A stretch of 64,000 bases of DNA from an uncultured Salinicoccus sp. (GCA_947494965.1 CANLWV010000001.1:1-64000), one strand, 5' to 3'. Shown: positions 37,573-47,548, numbered from the stretch's first letter. Notes: generated by a model not told the origin, from the letters alone. Made by a program: numbers and translations.

Positions 37573-38979
37573 ATGCTGTATGATATCGGAGTGGTCGGCT
37601 TGGGGGTTATGGGCACAAACATCTCCAAGAACATGGCCCGGAATGAATTTGATGTTACTACATTCGACTTTTACGAAGATGTGAGAAAAAACAGGACCTT
37701 TGAACTGAAGGAAGAAGGCGTATCAGTTTCTTCCTCTCTGGAATCCTTTGTAAAGAGCCTTAAAAAACCTCGCAACATATTGCTTCTCGTCAAAGCAGGG
37801 GAAGTGACCGATAAGACCATCTCACAAATAGCCCCCTTGCTGGAAGAGGGGGATACGCTGATAGATGGCGGTAATGAACAGTATGAGAATACACAACGCC
37901 GCAACGGACAGTTGACGGCGATGGGCATCAACTTCATTGGCATGGGCGTCAGTGGGGGAGAAGAAGGCGCCTTGAATGGTCCTTCTCTAATGCCGGGTGG
38001 CCAAAAATCTGCCTATGATAATGTTAAAGATATACTGGAAAAGATTTCAGCCAAGGCGGATGATGGTAAGCCATGTGTCACCTATATCGGCAATGATGGT
38101 AGCGGCCACTATGTCAAGATGATCCATAACGGCATAGAATACGCAGATATGGAACTCATTGCAGAGAGCTACTATTTCATGAAGCATGGCCTCCGCATGA
38201 GCAATAAAGAGATGAGTGAAGTGTTCGATGAATGGAATCAGGGTGATTTGAACAGTTATCTGATTGAAATCACTGCACGCATCCTTGAATTCAAGAATGA
38301 AAACGGTGAATATATCATTGACCTCATCTTGGATAAGGCCGGACAAAAAGGCACGGGCAAATGGACTGGTATAGAAGGTCTGAAACTGGGCATCCCGCTT
38401 TCCATCATTACTGACAGTGTGTTCTCAAGATGCCTCTCAAGTCTGATTGATGAGCGTGCGCAGATCAATCAGGCGTATGATGCCAAAATGGGAGCGCTCC
38501 CGCAAAAAGATAAGAATGAAATCCTTGAAGACCTGAAAAATGCTTTATATATAAGTAAACTGATGAGCTATTCACAAGGTTTCCGTCTATTGAAAGAAGC
38601 AAGCGACATCTACGAATGGAATCTGCAGTTGGGAGAGATCTCCATGATCTGGAGGGCCGGATGCATCATCCGGGCGCACTTCCTTGAAGAGATCAATAGA
38701 GCATATGAAAAAGACCCTGAACTCGATAATCTGCTTCTTGATGACTATTTCAAATCCGTGGTAAAGGAAGCACATCCGAGTCTAAGGCGCATTGCCATCA
38801 AGGCGATTGAAAATGAAATTCCAGTGCCTGGTTTCCTGAGTGCACTCTCTTACTTTGACAGCATGAAGCAAAAGCGTGTTTCCAGCAATATGATACAAGC
38901 CCAACGTGATTACTTTGGTGCACACACCTATGAAAGAATCGATAAGCCAGGCGCTTTCCACACCGACTGGCAACAGTAA
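37573..38979 (+). CDS. gndA: 6-phosphogluconate dehydrogenase (decarboxylating)
   Basis: Converts 6-phosphogluconate to ribulose 5-phosphate with NADP+. Of its 468 residues, the N-terminal Rossmann motif GLGVMGTNIS is at 9-18, GMGVSGGEEGA and the catalytic lysine in GHYVKMIHNGIEY lie in the middle, and the C-terminal helical domain is full length. The ribosome site AAGGAG overlaps the end of the upstream peptidase gene. The zwf gene for the preceding pathway step lies 0.9 kb downstream on the other strand. Confidence 0.96.
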   Translation: MLYDIGVVGLGVMGTNISKNMARNEFDVTTFDFYEDVRKNRTFELKEEGVSVSSSLESFVKSLKKPRNILLLVKAGEVTDKTISQIAPLLEEGDTLIDGGNEQYENTQRRNGQLTAMGINFIGMGVSGGEEGALNGPSLMPGGQKSAYDNVKDILEKISAKADDGKPCVTYIGNDGSGHYVKMIHNGIEYADMELIAESYYFMKHGLRMSNKEMSEVFDEWNQGDLNSYLIEITARILEFKNENGEYIIDLILDKAGQKGTGKWTGIEGLKLGIPLSIITDSVFSRCLSSLIDERAQINQAYDAKMGALPQKDKNEILEDLKNALYISKLMSYSQGFRLLKEASDIYEWNLQLGEISMIWRAGCIIRAHFLEEINRAYEKDPELDNLLLDDYFKSVVKEAHPSLRRIAIKAIENEIPVPGFLSALSYFDSMKQKRVSSNMIQAQRDYFGAHTYERIDKPGAFHTDWQQ

Positions 38980-39027
38980 AAAAACGCAGTGTAAGGTTGA
39001 TTGAAGTCAACTTCACACTGCGTTTTT
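38980..39027. terminator. Bidirectional terminator between gndA and the AraC-type gene
   Basis: A long stem AAAAACGCAGTGT.. / ..ACACTGCGTTTTT with a second inner arm TTGA/TCAA, flanked by A and T runs. Confidence 0.88.
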
Positions 39028-39028
39028 A

Positions 39029-39874
39029 TTAATCAGATAAACGTTGCCATACTTGTACTTTGCTGTCTTCAGAGAAAAACAGACTTCTACTTTTGATCAA
39101 CTCCATGGAATAGGCACAATTCAGCTCGCGCTCTTCCTTGAATCGCCATCTACGGAATATATAGCGATAGATGTCTTCGCTGACGACTTCCGGATTCCCT
39201 TCAGACTCGAAGATCACATAATCGCCGGATTCCGTATAAGTCTCTTCAAATGGTGCAGGGGAGTAGGAGGAAACGCCAATCATCAATTCCATCTTACCCC
39301 CTATATACCTCTCAAGAAGTACGATGCCTTTAATATGGCCGTCATTGTACTTGAGGAGCTCCTCAAGTACATGATTATCTTCGAGGTATGACAAAAAATC
39401 ATACTTCATCAAAGTACTGTAATGGTCTACCGAGAAGCGGCGGACGGCACCTATGATTCTGAACCCTTCAATATGCTTCTCCGTGGAACGGTATTTTGGC
39501 CGTTCGACCGGAACCACTTCAAAGGATATGCGTTCCGTAAGATCCAATGTGTGAAAATACTTTTCAGTTTCGTAGGGCGAAATCCCAAACGCTTCACGAT
39601 ATGTTTTCTTGAACTGCTCGATGTCATGAAAACCATACTGCTTGGATATATCAATCAGCCGTCTATGTCCTGCCTCCAATTCATATGCAATCTCCGTCAT
39701 CTTGCGCCTCATCTGATACTCGTAGGGGCTGAACCCGACCAATGAGGAAAAGATTGTGATGAATGATTTCGGTTCTACGGACATATCAAGGAGCACTTCA
39801 TCATAATCTATATTCTCTCTGATATGGTCTTCTATATATATAATGAACCTCTCTACAAAATTTACTGTTTGCAT
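39029..39874 (-). CDS. AraC family regulator with effector-binding C-terminal domain
   Basis: A 281-residue regulator. The N-terminal 105 residues hold a two-helix-turn-helix AraC domain (FVERFIIYIEDHIREN, then ISKQYGFHDIEQFKKTYREAFGISP in two blocks). The C-terminal part (about 115-280) looks like a GyrI-like small-molecule-binding domain, as in Rob/SoxS-like proteins. It starts 18 bases downstream of zwf with GTGAGG before the ATG, so it is likely cotranscribed with zwf. The ligand and targets are unknown. Confidence 0.78.
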   Translation of the reverse strand: MQTVNFVERFIIYIEDHIRENIDYDEVLLDMSVEPKSFITIFSSLVGFSPYEYQMRRKMTEIAYELEAGHRRLIDISKQYGFHDIEQFKKTYREAFGISPYETEKYFHTLDLTERISFEVVPVERPKYRSTEKHIEGFRIIGAVRRFSVDHYSTLMKYDFLSYLEDNHVLEELLKYNDGHIKGIVLLERYIGGKMELMIGVSSYSPAPFEETYTESGDYVIFESEGNPEVVSEDIYRYIFRRWRFKEERELNCAYSMELIKSRSLFFSEDSKVQVWQRLSD

Positions 39875-39892
39875 ATTAACCTCACTTCATTT

Positions 39893-41374
39893 CTATACAT
39901 TCCACCATTTGAACCCATCTTTCGAGAGGAGCAGATTGCTTTTGACAGGCCCGTCGGAGCCCGCCCTGTAGTTTGGAAACGGAGCGATGTCCGTCTCCCA
40001 TACCTGGTTGATCGAATCTACGAATTGCCAGGCATTCATCAATTCTTCATAGTGGGTAAAGTTTGCTGCGTCCCCGTTCAGACAGTCATATATCAGATTC
40101 TCATACGCATCTACTGTACGCGCAAGGTCTTTATTATCGATTGCATAGGAGAGTTTAATCTCCTTTGTATCCTTTTCACTGCCATGGTCTTTGACGTTAA
40201 GCTGCAAAGAGATGCTTTCGTCAGGCTGAATGCGTAAAATGAGAAGATTTTTAGAGAGCACATCGTCCTGCTCGTTTTGATAATACAGGTTCTTTGGCAC
40301 CTCTTTAAATTCCACAACGATCTTCGTCTCCTTATTCCTCATCCTCTTACCGGTACGGATATAGAAAGGAACGCCTGCCCATCTGAAGTTATCTATAAAG
40401 AGGCGGGCGGCGATGAAAGTCGGGGTATTGGAGGTTTCGCTGACATCTTCTTCATCCCTGTATTTGCAGACATACTCACCATCTACTGTCCCTTCATCAT
40501 ATTGACCGCGTACAAAATGATTCTTTACATCCTTCTTACCTATTTTTCTAATGCTCTTCAGAACTTTAATCTTTTCGTCCCGGATATCATCACTGTTTAA
40601 ACTGATCGGTGGTTCCATGCCAAGCAGTGAAACGATTTGAAGCATATGGTTTTGGAACATATCCCGGACTGCGCCGCTTCTTTCGTAATACTCCCCACGG
40701 TCAAGTACACCCAAGGATTCAGATGAGGTGATTTGGATATTTGAGATGTAGTGGTTGTTCCATAATGGTTCGAATAAACTATTGCTGAAACGGATGACTT
40801 CAATGTTCTGCACCATCTCTTTCCCCAAATAGTGATCTATTCTGTATATTTCATGCTCTTCAAATGTTTTGGAGATGTCCTGGTTCAGTCTATAGGCACT
40901 TTCATAATCCCTACCGAATGGCTTTTCGATTATCAGTTTCTTATAACCCTTGGTCTCTGTGACACCTGAACGCCGCAGATTATCCGTAATGACCGTAAAG
41001 AATTGGGGGGGCATCGCCAAATAGAACAATCTGTTTCCTTCCGTGTCGACTGATGCCTCGACACTCTCAAATTTATCCTTCAATGTCGAATAGCTGTCGA
41101 CATCGGTGATATCTACCTGCACATAATGAATGCAGCTCAAAAAGGAGTCCAGTCCTTCAAGGCTTTCCAGCTTTTCGTTATCTTGCAGGGAAGTGCGGGC
41201 CACTTCCCTGAAGTCTTCATCATTCATATCTTTACGTCCTATCGCCAATATGGCGAAATCATGTGTCAATGAACCCTCCTGGAACAGATGGAACATGGAT
41301 GGCAGAAGTTTTCTTCTTGAGAGGTCCCCTGTGGCGCCAAACAATGCGATGGATGCTTTAAATGATTGGGTCAT
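39893..41374 (-). CDS. zwf: Glucose-6-phosphate 1-dehydrogenase
   Basis: Oxidises glucose 6-phosphate to 6-phosphogluconolactone with NADP+. The 493-residue protein has the N-terminal GATGDLSRRKLLP dinucleotide motif and the catalytic RIDHYLGKEMVQN with the active histidine. Start: ATG 41374 with AAAGGAC upstream; the TTG two codons earlier (41380) is less likely. It is divergent from rnz and is followed by the AraC-type gene. 6-phosphogluconolactonase is not in the window. Confidence 0.96.
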   Translation of the reverse strand: MTQSFKASIALFGATGDLSRRKLLPSMFHLFQEGSLTHDFAILAIGRKDMNDEDFREVARTSLQDNEKLESLEGLDSFLSCIHYVQVDITDVDSYSTLKDKFESVEASVDTEGNRLFYLAMPPQFFTVITDNLRRSGVTETKGYKKLIIEKPFGRDYESAYRLNQDISKTFEEHEIYRIDHYLGKEMVQNIEVIRFSNSLFEPLWNNHYISNIQITSSESLGVLDRGEYYERSGAVRDMFQNHMLQIVSLLGMEPPISLNSDDIRDEKIKVLKSIRKIGKKDVKNHFVRGQYDEGTVDGEYVCKYRDEEDVSETSNTPTFIAARLFIDNFRWAGVPFYIRTGKRMRNKETKIVVEFKEVPKNLYYQNEQDDVLSKNLLILRIQPDESISLQLNVKDHGSEKDTKEIKLSYAIDNKDLARTVDAYENLIYDCLNGDAANFTHYEELMNAWQFVDSINQVWETDIAPFPNYRAGSDGPVKSNLLLSKDGFKWWNV

Positions 41375-41452
41375 ATGCAAACAAGTCCTTTTATCAAAAA
41401 TTTTCTTATATTATTATTCCACTGTATTCTGAAAAACACAACTCCATAACTA

Positions 41453-41461
41453 TGATATAAT
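41453..41461 (+). promoter_or_regulatory. Extended -10 promoter of rnz
   Basis: TGATATAAT (TGn-TATAAT) with no good -35. It lies 28 bases before the rnz ATG. Confidence 0.5.
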
Positions 41462-41489
41462 GAACCAACATTTAATGATAGGTGATTGC

Positions 41490-42416
41490 ATGAAATTTAA
41501 AATACTCGGCTCCGGTGCGGGCATACCTTCGAAATCAAGAAACACCCAAAGCTATATATTGGATGTGGTCGAGGAACTCAACCAATATTTCCTCATTGAT
41601 GCTTCTGAAGCATTACAGCACCGCATCATGAGCACAACGATACGACCGGCTAAAATCAAACACATCTTCATCACCCACCTCCATGGCGATCATATCTTCG
41701 GTCTGCCGGGGTTTCTCTCTTCTCGTGCCCACCAAGGCGGGGAAGGGGTGCCGTTATATATCTATGCACCTGCCGGCTTGAAGGAGTGGGTGGAGCTGAC
41801 CTTAAGGACAAGCGCTTCACATCTGAACTATCCGATTCACTATATAGAGGTTGCACATAATATGGAGTTTGACGCAGATGGTTTCAAGGTGAAATCCTAT
41901 CTGCTGGACCACGCTATTGAGAGCTATCTTTATGTATTCATTGAACCAGACAAGCCAGGTGCCCTAAAAGATGATAAATTGAAGCGACTCGGCATACAGC
42001 CTGGTCCGTTCTATAAAGAGATAAAACAGTCGGACACTTTCGAATTCGATGGACGGATATACAATACGTCAGAATTCATGAATCCTCCGACAGAAGGCAG
42101 GAAAGTGGCAGTCCATGGTGATACAAGGGTGGTCCAGCATCCGGATTACCTGGATTTGGTTGATGGATCGGACCTTATCGTCCATGAGGCAACATATCTC
42201 AATGGAGAAGGCGAAAAAGCACATCTTTACTACCATTCCGAAATGTCCGAGGTGCTAAAGAATTTTTCATCAATTTCATATGGAAAGCTGATTTTCAGCC
42301 ATATCAGCAATCGTTATGACCAGGAGCAGATCAACAGCGTCAGCGGCACGCTACCTGAAAACACGCTGTTGGCCTATGACCTCATGGAAATCACCATCCC
42401 ACGTGATTCGCAATGA
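41490..42416 (+). CDS. rnz: Ribonuclease Z
   Basis: An endonuclease trimming the 3' ends of tRNA precursors. The 308-residue MBL-fold protein has zinc motif THLHGDH at 62-68, the exosite-containing middle region, and histidines in VHGDTR, VHEATY and FSHIS. ATG 41490 follows AGGTG; an earlier in-frame ATG at 41460 is within the promoter. Its last 26 bases overlap the convergent hydrolase gene, and its terminator lies inside that gene (42492-42514). Confidence 0.93.
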   Translation: MKFKILGSGAGIPSKSRNTQSYILDVVEELNQYFLIDASEALQHRIMSTTIRPAKIKHIFITHLHGDHIFGLPGFLSSRAHQGGEGVPLYIYAPAGLKEWVELTLRTSASHLNYPIHYIEVAHNMEFDADGFKVKSYLLDHAIESYLYVFIEPDKPGALKDDKLKRLGIQPGPFYKEIKQSDTFEFDGRIYNTSEFMNPPTEGRKVAVHGDTRVVQHPDYLDLVDGSDLIVHEATYLNGEGEKAHLYYHSEMSEVLKNFSSISYGKLIFSHISNRYDQEQINSVSGTLPENTLLAYDLMEITIPRDSQ

Positions 42417-43311
42417 AGCTGGCGATTACCTGCCGATATTTTTCAGGATTGCGGTTGAAACTTTCAACGTGACCGCCCCGTTCGGGATACCAAGCCGCCT
42501 TAGGCGGCTTTTTTCTTTTATACAGTTCTTTTGTATGCGTATATGGGATGAATTTATCAGGCTTCGAATGGATGAAGAGTATCGGTTGCCTGATGTTGTC
42601 CACCACCCGGTATGGGGAAACTTTAAAGAGTGAGAATCGGCTTCTCAGACGGAAGAATATATTTGTGAATATAAGCACTAGAGGCGACCCGATTTTTGTA
42701 TATTGGCTGAAGATGTGGGTGAGTTCATCTCCAAAAGTGGAGAATGAAGCATCCGATATATAGAATTCGGCGCGGTTCGATAATTCACCTGCATAGAGCA
42801 GCATGGTGGCCGCTCCCATGGATTCTCCATGCACACCTACCTGGATATCAGGTCCGTAGTGGTCAAAAAGGTATTGTATCACTGTCTCTAGATCATATTT
42901 TTCGTAGAAGCCGTAAGTGGAATGGAGTCCACCTGTGTTCCCATGACGCCTCGCATCGTAGATGACACAATTATATCCCATTTCTGTGAACATATTGAGG
43001 TATTTTATGGAACTTATTTTATTCTCCGTGACCCCATGGCACAGGACCATCCATTTATTCGTTTCGTTAGGGTGGGTGAAGACGGCATTGATGCTGTAGT
43101 CGAATTTAGAAGATATGAGGACATCATCTTGCGGCAGCTTTTTGAATTCGTCCATATCGAGCCTCTTAGCGCGCGTTTCCCTGCGTTTGATGATCTCGAC
43201 GTCCCGTAGTTTAAAGAAAAGGATCTGATTTGAGGCGTAATAGCCAAGTGAGATAAGTAATACGAGAAGGGAGCCTGATAGCCCGGCTCCCCATCTTAAG
43301 AAACTCCTCAT
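42391..43311 (-). CDS. Membrane-anchored alpha/beta hydrolase
   Basis: A 306-residue protein with an N-terminal membrane helix (about 10-30) and a serine hydrolase domain. The nucleophile elbow HGESMG places Ser164; the acid and histidine are probably in HSKPDKFIPY and GGHVESF. The oxyanion region VLCHGVTEN and YDARRHG are present. It resembles the YqkD-type hydrolases of Bacillus; the substrate is unknown. GAGGAGC lies 7 bases before the ATG, which overlaps the AKR stop (ATGA), so the two genes are cotranscribed. Confidence 0.82.
   Translation of the reverse strand: MRSFLRWGAGLSGSLLVLLISLGYYASNQILFFKLRDVEIIKRRETRAKRLDMDEFKKLPQDDVLISSKFDYSINAVFTHPNETNKWMVLCHGVTENKISSIKYLNMFTEMGYNCVIYDARRHGNTGGLHSTYGFYEKYDLETVIQYLFDHYGPDIQVGVHGESMGAATMLLYAGELSNRAEFYISDASFSTFGDELTHIFSQYTKIGSPLVLIFTNIFFRLRSRFSLFKVSPYRVVDNIRQPILFIHSKPDKFIPYTHTKELYKRKKPPKAAWYPERGGHVESFNRNPEKYRQVIASFIANHVGW
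42492..42514 (+). terminator. rnz terminator embedded antisense in the hydrolase gene
   Basis: AAGCCGCC TTA GGCGGC then T6 on the plus strand, 76 bases after the rnz stop. On the minus strand the same bases encode KKPPKAA of the hydrolase. Confidence 0.8.
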
Positions 43312-44222
43312 GCCCGATGCTCCTCATATTTGATTATTTTCACCGCATCGAGAACTGCCTTATATTCTTCCTGTGACAGGTCCGGCATTTTATTGTAGCT
43401 TTCGATATTCGATTCCAACTGTTTCAGGCTGCTCACCCCGTTGACTATGGCAGCTTCATTATATTTGAGGAACGCATAGGATAATGCGGTTAGATCTTCA
43501 TCCACTTCACTCAGACGTTCCAGGCTTTCTTTCAGATCTTCGTAGGAATAATCGAGGAACCCATCAGGGAATTTTTCTTCAATGACACTTCTCCAGCTGC
43601 TGCTGAGAGCGCCTTTCATGACTGGTCCGCGTGCCAGGATCGTAACATCTTCTTTTAGGGTGGTTGCAACTTCCAAAGGACGGTTATCCAACGGGTTGAA
43701 CTGCATCATGATGGTCGACATGTCGCTGTGGCGCAAGTAATAATCGATGACGTTCAGCCGTATCGATGATATGCCGTAGCTTGTGATTACGCCTTCCTGC
43801 TTCAGATCGTCGAATGCACTGATGGTTTCGTCTTTATTATCTTCAATGGTCCCACCGTGGAGTTGATATAGATCAATATGGTCTACTCCAAGACGGTGCA
43901 TCGAGTCTTTTATGGCTGATTTAATATGCTTTGGCGTAGGGTTCCATCCTACTTTCTCCTGCGTCTTCTGATCGAATTCATTTCCTCCCTTTGTCGCGAT
44001 GGTGAAATCATAGGTAGAGCGGAAAGCATTCAGTACTTTGCCCAATTCCTGTTCGTTTTTCCCGAACTGATAGAGATCGGCAGTATCAAAATGGGTGATT
44101 CCCGACTCCAATGCAAATTGAATGATCTTCTCCATCTCATTTTTATCGTCAAGTGGCAGATTCATACATCCCAAGGAAAATTCAGAAATGTTCAATCCAT
44201 CTTTTAAATTTAGTTGTCGCAT
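43308..44222 (-). CDS. Aldo/keto reductase (YdhF/YqkF-like)
   Basis: A 304-residue NADPH-dependent TIM-barrel oxidoreductase. The catalytic tetrad is visible as Asp46 and Tyr51 (FDTADLYQFGK), Lys78 in TKGG and the histidine in YQLHGG. The C-terminal NADP-binding region has NGVSSLKQLESNIE. Substrate unknown. GGAGGGAG precedes the ATG. It is the promoter-proximal gene of a two-gene unit with the hydrolase, divergent from nudF. Confidence 0.88.
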   Translation of the reverse strand: MRQLNLKDGLNISEFSLGCMNLPLDDKNEMEKIIQFALESGITHFDTADLYQFGKNEQELGKVLNAFRSTYDFTIATKGGNEFDQKTQEKVGWNPTPKHIKSAIKDSMHRLGVDHIDLYQLHGGTIEDNKDETISAFDDLKQEGVITSYGISSIRLNVIDYYLRHSDMSTIMMQFNPLDNRPLEVATTLKEDVTILARGPVMKGALSSSWRSVIEEKFPDGFLDYSYEDLKESLERLSEVDEDLTALSYAFLKYNEAAIVNGVSSLKQLESNIESYNKMPDLSQEEYKAVLDAVKIIKYEEHRA

Positions 44223-44385
44223 ATGGTTCTCCCTCCATTGAATATATGATTTGATTATACCAATTCAAGCCACAAAGTTGCACATATTTGTCTTTATTCA
44301 TACGTCTGAAAACTATATGGCAGGCCATACGTGTGTTAATATAAACATATGGTTTTAAAAGAACTCGATAATGGAGCGTAATGAA

Positions 44386-44940
44386 ATGGATAATGACCAA
44401 CAATATGATCACCTTAAAGAAGAACTGATTTCAAGCGAACGAATTTTTGACGGCAAAGTAATTAAAGTGGATCACAGTCGGGTGAAATTGCCGAACGGTG
44501 CCAAAGCTGATAGGGAAATCGTCTATCATAAAGGTGCGGTATGTCTGATTGCGGTGCAGGACAACCAGATGCTGTTCGTCAGACAATACAGGGTCTCAAC
44601 GAAAGAATTCCTGCTAGAAATTCCGGCAGGCAAAATCGAGGAAGGCGAAGCGCCTATTGAAACGGCTAGAAAAGAGCTGAGGGAGGAAGTCGGCGGCACT
44701 GCGGGAGAACTGAAGAAAATTCAATCTTTCTACGTGTCTCCTGGATTTTCCAATGAATATGTCCATCTTTATGAAGCGGCAGATGTATCCTTCAAACCGC
44801 AGGAACTGGACGATGATGAATTCCTCGACATTGTGAAGATCGATCTCGATCAGCTGAGGGTGGAGCTCGAAAGTGGGGCATTCAAAGATGCCAAAACAAT
44901 CGTCGCAGTCCAACATGTCTTGGCCACCCACAATTTATAA
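44386..44940 (+). CDS. nudF: ADP-ribose pyrophosphatase (Nudix)
   Basis: Hydrolyses ADP-ribose to AMP and ribose 5-phosphate. The 184-residue protein has the Nudix box around GEAPIETARKELREEVGG with its REEVGG metal ligands, and the GKIEEGE lead-in. ATG 44386 is 7 bases from ATGGAGCG; the earlier ATG at 44371 is the ribosome site itself. It precedes fur, as in B. subtilis. The 163-base upstream gap has imperfect inverted repeats around CATATGG but no firm promoter. Confidence 0.9.
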   Translation: MDNDQQYDHLKEELISSERIFDGKVIKVDHSRVKLPNGAKADREIVYHKGAVCLIAVQDNQMLFVRQYRVSTKEFLLEIPAGKIEEGEAPIETARKELREEVGGTAGELKKIQSFYVSPGFSNEYVHLYEAADVSFKPQELDDDEFLDIVKIDLDQLRVELESGAFKDAKTIVAVQHVLATHNL

Positions 44941-44954
44941 TCATTTTAAACACC

Positions 44955-44983
44955 TTTAAAATTTTATACAAATCCGTTATAAT
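44955..44983 (+). promoter_or_regulatory. fur promoter
   Basis: TTTAAA (44955-44960), an exact 17-base spacer and TATAAT (44978-44983), 32 bases before the fur start. I see no clear 7-1-7 Fur or PerR box overlapping it. Confidence 0.55.
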
Positions 44984-45015
44984 GTCTGTGATTATATTAC
45001 AAAGTGGGTGAACCC

Positions 45016-45468
45016 GTGGAAAATAGGATTCAAAGAATCAAAGAGGCACTGCAGGGTGCCCAATACAAACTGACCCCTCAGAGGGAAGTCACGGTGCGGG
45101 TCCTGCTCGAAAACGAAAGGGATCATCTGAGTGCAGAGGATGTCTTTCTTAAAGTGAAAGATAAATACCCGGAAATCGGCTTGGCGACCGTCTATCGTAC
45201 ATTGGAACTTCTAAGCGAACTGAAAGTACTCGATAAGATCAATTTCGGGGACGGGGTCAGCCGTTATGACCTCCGCAAAGAAGGGGCCGAACATTTCCAT
45301 CACCATCTTGTCTGCATGGAGTGTGGTGCAGTTGAGGAAGTTGAAGAAGATCTGCTTGGGGACGTAGAGAAGATAATTGAGAATGATTATAACTTCAAGG
45401 TTCTGGACCATCGCTTGACCTTCCACGGCGTATGCCGGGATTGTCAGGAAAGAAGTCGAAAAAAATGA
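45016..45468 (+). CDS. fur: Ferric uptake regulator Fur
   Basis: An iron-dependent repressor of 150 residues. The N-terminal winged helix contains YKLTPQREVTVRVLLEN and GLATVYRTLELL. The metal sites are HFHHHLVCMECGAVEE and the C-terminal CRDC pair. It is closest to B. subtilis Fur rather than Zur or PerR, even matching from MENRI. The start is GTG 45016 after GGGTGA; an upstream GTG at 45004 is within the ribosome site. The stop overlaps xerD by 4 bases (ATGA). Confidence 0.93.
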   Translation: MENRIQRIKEALQGAQYKLTPQREVTVRVLLENERDHLSAEDVFLKVKDKYPEIGLATVYRTLELLSELKVLDKINFGDGVSRYDLRKEGAEHFHHHLVCMECGAVEEVEEDLLGDVEKIIENDYNFKVLDHRLTFHGVCRDCQERSRKK

Positions 45469-46355
45469 AATTTGATGCATACATCGATGAATATCTCCTC
45501 TTTCTGAGAGTCGAAAAAGGTCTGAGCCAATCTTCAATCGAATCTTACCATCAAGATCTAAAAAAATATCAGACTTATTTGAATGACTCCGCCATAGATG
45601 ACTTGAATCGGCTAGACACCGAATTCCTGATTCAATTCCTAAAGATGTTGGATGGCCAAGGTAAAAGCGCCAAAACTTTATCGCGCATGCAGTCTACACT
45701 GAAAAACTTCCATCAGTTCCTGGTCAACGATGATATCACCGCACATAATCCGGCACTACGCCTCCAATCCATAAGGAAAGGCAAGACCTTACCTGTCTAC
45801 TTGACTGTTGAAGAGATGGAAACACTACTATCCACTCCCGACGACTCGATTGCGGGCAGAAGGGACCGTGCCATGATGGAACTACTCTATGCTTCAGGGC
45901 TCCGGGTCAGTGAATTGATCGACATCAAGACAAATGATATCAATACGAATCTTGGCTTCATCCGCGTAAAAGGAAAAGGCGACAAGGAGCGTATCGTACC
46001 GATTACAGACTATGTAGGCGATCTTCTTGACTCACATATTTCATCAGGACGATTGTCATTACTTAAGGATAAGAATACCGATATACTTTTTTTGACGAAT
46101 AGGGGAAAGGGCTTCACCCGCCAAGGACTATGGAAGACGATAAAGAAATATGAAGTGCTGAGCGGCATTGGAAAGAACATCACGCCGCATACCTTCAGGC
46201 ATTCTTTCGCCACCCACCTTGTTGAGAATGGTGCTGACTTAAGAGCCGTGCAAGAGATGTTGGGCCATTCCGATATCAGCACCACTCAAGTCTACACACA
46301 AATTTCGACTGTAAAGATCAGGGAGATGTACAAACAATTCCACCCAAGAAAGTAG
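45465..46355 (+). CDS. xerD: Site-specific tyrosine recombinase XerD
   Basis: Resolves chromosome dimers at dif together with XerC. The 296-residue protein has an N-terminal SAM-like core-binding domain (about 1-90) and a catalytic domain with Arg in ASGLRVSEL, the [11 protein letters not shown]is-x2-Arg motif, GHSDIST and the nucleophile Tyr in TQVYTQ. It starts in an ATGA overlap with fur. As in B. subtilis, deoB follows within 10 bases. Confidence 0.93.
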   Translation: MKFDAYIDEYLLFLRVEKGLSQSSIESYHQDLKKYQTYLNDSAIDDLNRLDTEFLIQFLKMLDGQGKSAKTLSRMQSTLKNFHQFLVNDDITAHNPALRLQSIRKGKTLPVYLTVEEMETLLSTPDDSIAGRRDRAMMELLYASGLRVSELIDIKTNDINTNLGFIRVKGKGDKERIVPITDYVGDLLDSHISSGRLSLLKDKNTDILFLTNRGKGFTRQGLWKTIKKYEVLSGIGKNITPHTFRHSFATHLVENGADLRAVQEMLGHSDISTTQVYTQISTVKIREMYKQFHPRK

Positions 46356-46363
46356 GAGATAGC

Positions 46364-47548
46364 ATGTTTAAAAGAATACACCTGGTAGTACTTGATTCTG
46401 TTGGAATCGGAGCGCAGCATGATGCCAAGGAGTTCGGGGATGAAGGTTCACATACATTAAAGCATACACTCGAGCAATATCCTGTAGAACTACCAAACTT
46501 GGAAAAGTTCGGTCTGGGATGCATTGATGCATTGCCAGGCATCGATTGCCCGGAGGATACTGAAGCATTCTACAGTAAAATGGATGAAGTATCACAGGGT
46601 AAGGACACCATGACGGGCCACTGGGAAATTGCCGGTCTCGATATCAAAAAACCTTTTAAAGTATACCCAGACGGTTTCCCTGAAGCTCTGCTGGATAGAA
46701 TCCGGGAAGCAACGGGCCGTGACATTGTAGGGAACAAACCGGCAAGTGGTACGGATATCATCAAAGAATATGGCGAGCATCAACTGAAAACAGGCGACCT
46801 GATCATCTACACCTCCAATGATCCAGTCCTTCAAATTGCGGCTCACGAAGATGTTGTGCCCCTTGAAGAACTCTATGAGATTTGTGAAAAGGTCAGGGCG
46901 ATGACACTCGACCCGGATTTCCTGGTGGGCCGCATCATTGCAAGGCCATTTATCGGGGAGTCGAAAAACGACTTCAAACGTACTGAAAACAGGCACGACT
47001 ACGCGCTTGAACCATTCGGCAGAACTGTGTTGAACGCGCTTGAAGACAATGGCAATGATGTAATTGCTGTAGGCAAAATCAACGATATCTTCACAGGTTC
47101 CGGTGTGACGGATGCTGTCAGAACAAAAAATAACGAAGATGGCATGGATAAGCTACTCGAAGTCATGGATCGCGATTTCACAGGTCTTTCTTTCCTCAAT
47201 CTGGTTGATTTTGATGCGCTCTATGGCCACAGGAGGGATTCTGAAGGCTACAGCAAAGCGTTGAAGGCCTTTGACGATAGATTACCCGAGATCGTCTCCA
47301 GATTGGCGGCTGATGATCTGCTCATCATTACAGCTGACCACGGGAATGACCCTACCTTCAGAGGTACGGACCACACAAGGGAGTCAGTCCCTCTCCTGAT
47401 TAAAGCCGGAAAAGATATGAACTATGGAGCACTGCGCAATTCCGAGACTTTCAGCGATTTAGCAGCCACCATCGCTGAAAACTTCAACATCGAGTATAAA
47501 ACGCATGGTAAAAGCCTGCTTGAGGAGATTGTCTCACATGCGAAATAA
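46364..47548 (+). CDS. deoB: Phosphopentomutase
   Basis: Interconverts (deoxy)ribose 1- and 5-phosphates in nucleoside salvage. The 394-residue alkaline-phosphatase-fold enzyme has metal-binding [11 protein letters not shown] near the N-terminus, the TGHWEIAG phosphothreonine region, and TADHGNDP ... DHTRE near the C-terminus. TAGGAG precedes the ATG. A 27-codon reading frame overlaps its last 11 bases. pupG, its usual neighbour in B. subtilis, is not here. Confidence 0.95.
   Translation: MFKRIHLVVLDSVGIGAQHDAKEFGDEGSHTLKHTLEQYPVELPNLEKFGLGCIDALPGIDCPEDTEAFYSKMDEVSQGKDTMTGHWEIAGLDIKKPFKVYPDGFPEALLDRIREATGRDIVGNKPASGTDIIKEYGEHQLKTGDLIIYTSNDPVLQIAAHEDVVPLEELYEICEKVRAMTLDPDFLVGRIIARPFIGESKNDFKRTENRHDYALEPFGRTVLNALEDNGNDVIAVGKINDIFTGSGVTDAVRTKNNEDGMDKLLEVMDRDFTGLSFLNLVDFDALYGHRRDSEGYSKALKAFDDRLPEIVSRLAADDLLIITADHGNDPTFRGTDHTRESVPLLIKAGKDMNYGALRNSETFSDLAATIAENFNIEYKTHGKSLLEEIVSHAK

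Noticed and set aside
44303..44356. Inverted CATATGG repeats before nudF as a regulator site
   Set aside because: Imperfect arms in AT-rich DNA with no clear promoter; noted only in the nudF entry.
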